This document shows positions 62,677-64,000 of a stretch of DNA of 64,000 nt, in pieces. The stretch is from positions 1 to 64,000 of the forward strand of contig JBLHOT010000008.1 in NCBI GenBank assembly GCA_047623945.1. The letters are read 5' to 3'. The notes under the pieces were generated by a model. The model did not search any database and was not told the origin of the DNA. It saw only the letters and a list, made by a program, of their open reading frames with translations. This DNA comes from Arcticibacterium sp047623945 (GTDB lineage Bacteria > Bacteroidota > Bacteroidia > Cytophagales > Spirosomataceae). A program made the translations under genes and the position numbers. Every line of letters begins with the position of its first letter. Position 1 is the stretch's first letter.

Positions 62677-64000
62677 TTACAAGACCGCTTCTTTCATCAT
62701 GACCTGTGCTCGGTTATAAGCAGAGATTAAAGCATTCACCCCAGACCTGCGAATGCTAGTGTCCTCACCGCAGCCCCAAAATCTTACCTCAGGGTTGGCA
62801 TTTAAAGAAATTTGAATGTACGAAACAGAGACGGAGGCAGAGCTATGACCTACGGAGTGCGAACTATATTGTTCTACACTAAAGTCCTTCCATCCTTGTT
62901 GTTTCATGGCATTAACCACCGAATTGATAGGGCCGTTTCCCCTTCCATCTAACTCCATTTCTTTTCCGTCATGGGTCAGGGTTATAAGTGACTGAACTTC
63001 CGTTTCAGTAGAGCTCATGATTTGATACTTTTTTAAATCAATGATGTCTTTTCGGTTAACAAATTCCTGTTGAAACTCCCTTTGAATTTCGTCGAATGTC
63101 ATCTCCCTACCATATTTATCTGCAAGGCCATTGATATACAAGCCTACTTCGGGATGCATTTTCTTCGGCAAGTCATAATCAAATTCCCTCTTTAGAATAT
63201 ACGCTACACCGCCTTTGCCACTTTGACTATTGATTCTAATAATAGCTTCATAACTACGCCCTATATCATTTGGGTCTATGGTAAGATATGGGACTTCCCA
63301 ATGCACGTCATCGTCACCTCTGAGATCCATTCCTTTCTTGATGGCATCTTGGTGACTGCCACTAAAGGCCGTAAAAACTAGTTCGCCTGCATAGGGGTGC
63401 CTTTTATGCACGGCCATGCAAGTATTTTTTTCGTAAACTTTCCGTATGGCATCAATGTCAGAGAAATCCAAGCCTGTTTGAATACCATGGCTATTCATAT
63501 TCAATGCCAATGTAACAAGGTCCAGATTACCGGTTCGTTCACCATTTCCAAATAAGGTGCCTTCCACGCGGTCGGCTCCTGCCAATAAGCCTAACTCTGT
63601 AGCCGCAGTCCCGGTACCTCTATCATTATGAGTATGCAAACTGACTATGATGCATTCTCTATTTTTAATAGTACGACAAAACCATTCTATTTGGTCTGCA
63701 TATGTATTGGGCATATTCCACTCTACCGTAGAGGGAAGATTAAGAATCATTTTGTGCTCCGGTGTAGGCTGCCAACTAGCCATGACCGCTTCGCAAACCT
63801 CGAGAGCATAATCCTCTTCCGTATCCGAAAAACTTTCTGGTGAATATTCCAGTGTGATGTTGGTGTCTGGAACTTCTCCTATAAGTGACTTTATCAATAG
63901 CGTGCCATCAACAGCGATAGCTTTAATTTTGTCTTTACTGGCATTGCTAAAAGTCACCTTACGCTGTAGACTGGAAGTGGAGTTGTACAGATGTACAATG
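62677..64000 (-). CDS. leuA: 2-isopropylmalate synthase, 5' end cut by the window
   Basis: The gene runs off the right edge; about 441 codons are visible. The frame stays open to position 64000 with the family text I-V-H-L-Y-N-S-T-S-S-L-Q-R-K-V, so the GTG at 63957 is not the real start. The HMGL-like TIM barrel has the metal site H-T-H-N-D-R-G, G-N-G-E-R-T-G-N, then A-V-H-K-R-H-P-Y-A-G-E-L and the C-terminal regulatory LeuA dimer domain. The enzyme condenses acetyl-CoA with 2-oxoisovalerate in leucine synthesis. The long form is expected to have about 555-560 residues, so roughly 115 are missing. Confidence 0.93.
   Translation of the reverse strand, partial: IVHLYNSTSSLQRKVTFSNASKDKIKAIAVDGTLLIKSLIGEVPDTNITLEYSPESFSDTEEDYALEVCEAVMASWQPTPEHKMILNLPSTVEWNMPNTYADQIEWFCRTIKNRECIIVSLHTHNDRGTGTAATELGLLAGADRVEGTLFGNGERTGNLDLVTLALNMNSHGIQTGLDFSDIDAIRKVYEKNTCMAVHKRHPYAGELVFTAFSGSHQDAIKKGMDLRGDDDVHWEVPYLTIDPNDIGRSYEAIIRINSQSGKGGVAYILKREFDYDLPKKMHPEVGLYINGLADKYGREMTFDEIQREFQQEFVNRKDIIDLKKYQIMSSTETEVQSLITLTHDGKEMELDGRGNGPINSVVNAMKQQGWKDFSVEQYSSHSVGHSSASVSVSYIQISLNANPEVRFWGCGEDTSIRRSGVNALISAYNRAQVMMKEAVL

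Noticed and set aside
1..64000. Prophage, integron or intact insertion sequence
   Set aside because: No integrase, transposase, phage structural gene or terminal inverted repeat was seen; gene content is core and metabolic.
1..64000. tRNA or rRNA genes
   Set aside because: No stretch with conserved T-arm/anticodon-arm layout or rRNA text was noticed by eye; a covariance search would settle it.

Overview
The window reads as ordinary chromosome of a low-GC (about 40% by eye) member of the Bacteroidota, most likely order Cytophagales. The grounds are the TAnnTTTG -7 promoter elements, near-absent Shine-Dalgarno motifs, a type IX secretion sorting domain, Bacteroidota families (DUF4834, DUF1460, Wzi-like, DoxX, NFACT/RqcH), many secreted lipoproteins, and large secreted cytochrome c-linked dehydrogenases. 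I see no tRNA, rRNA, CRISPR array, intact insertion sequence or prophage.

Layout. 1-500 has no recognisable gene. 0.5-2.5 kb: secreted thioredoxin-fold protein, DUF4834 protein, DoxX. 2.5-5.3 kb: secreted sugar dehydrogenase with a cytochrome c domain. 5.4-7.0 kb: a decayed YCII / ECF sigma-factor pair. 7.2-10.2 kb: DUF3108 protein, COG4324 aminopeptidase, recA. 10.5-15.8 kb: pheT, a coiled-coil protein, zapA and rny. 15.9-18.2 kb: collagen-like lipoprotein and a CotH-family protein. 18.2-21.3 kb: two SDRs, a methyltransferase and two small proteins. 21.4-25.1 kb: tightly coupled hisS-mltG-thioesterase-yihY/brkB operon. 25.3-27.3 kb: ElaA-type acetyltransferase, DUF72, DinB-like protein. 27.4-31.8 kb: SDR, Tat-exported TIM barrel protein, PVC-type cytochrome. 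32.0-34.5 kb: TetR-like protein, ABC1 kinase, flavin reductase. 34.7-41.4 kb: DUF885 lipoprotein and a sugar-acid cassette (SDR, flavin oxidoreductase, GH88, sodium symporter, small membrane protein). 41.6-49.7 kb: carB, rqcH, ppx, pepP, DUF1460. 49.8-55.0 kb: gatC-gatA-gatB::aspS. 55.7-62.1 kb: DUF819, Wzi-like, lepA, pyruvate dehydrogenase E2. 62.7 kb to the right edge: leuA, cut by the window.

The most striking system is the gatC-gatA-gatB::aspS operon. A complete GatB is fused through a Gly/Ser/Thr/Asn-rich linker to a complete bacterial-type aspartyl-tRNA synthetase (1104 aa). The synthetase has His (residue 546) where tRNA-Asp-specific enzymes have Leu, the feature associated with non-discriminating AspRS. 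The operon therefore appears to encode a covalently tethered Asn-transamidosome that would make Asn-tRNA(Asn) in two coupled steps. Other notable items are the YCII/sigma cassette carrying three independent disabling lesions, a CarB that lacks the C-terminal allosteric domain, a dispersed-type repeat that supplies the stop codon of a gene, and several gene-free stretches with strong hairpins.
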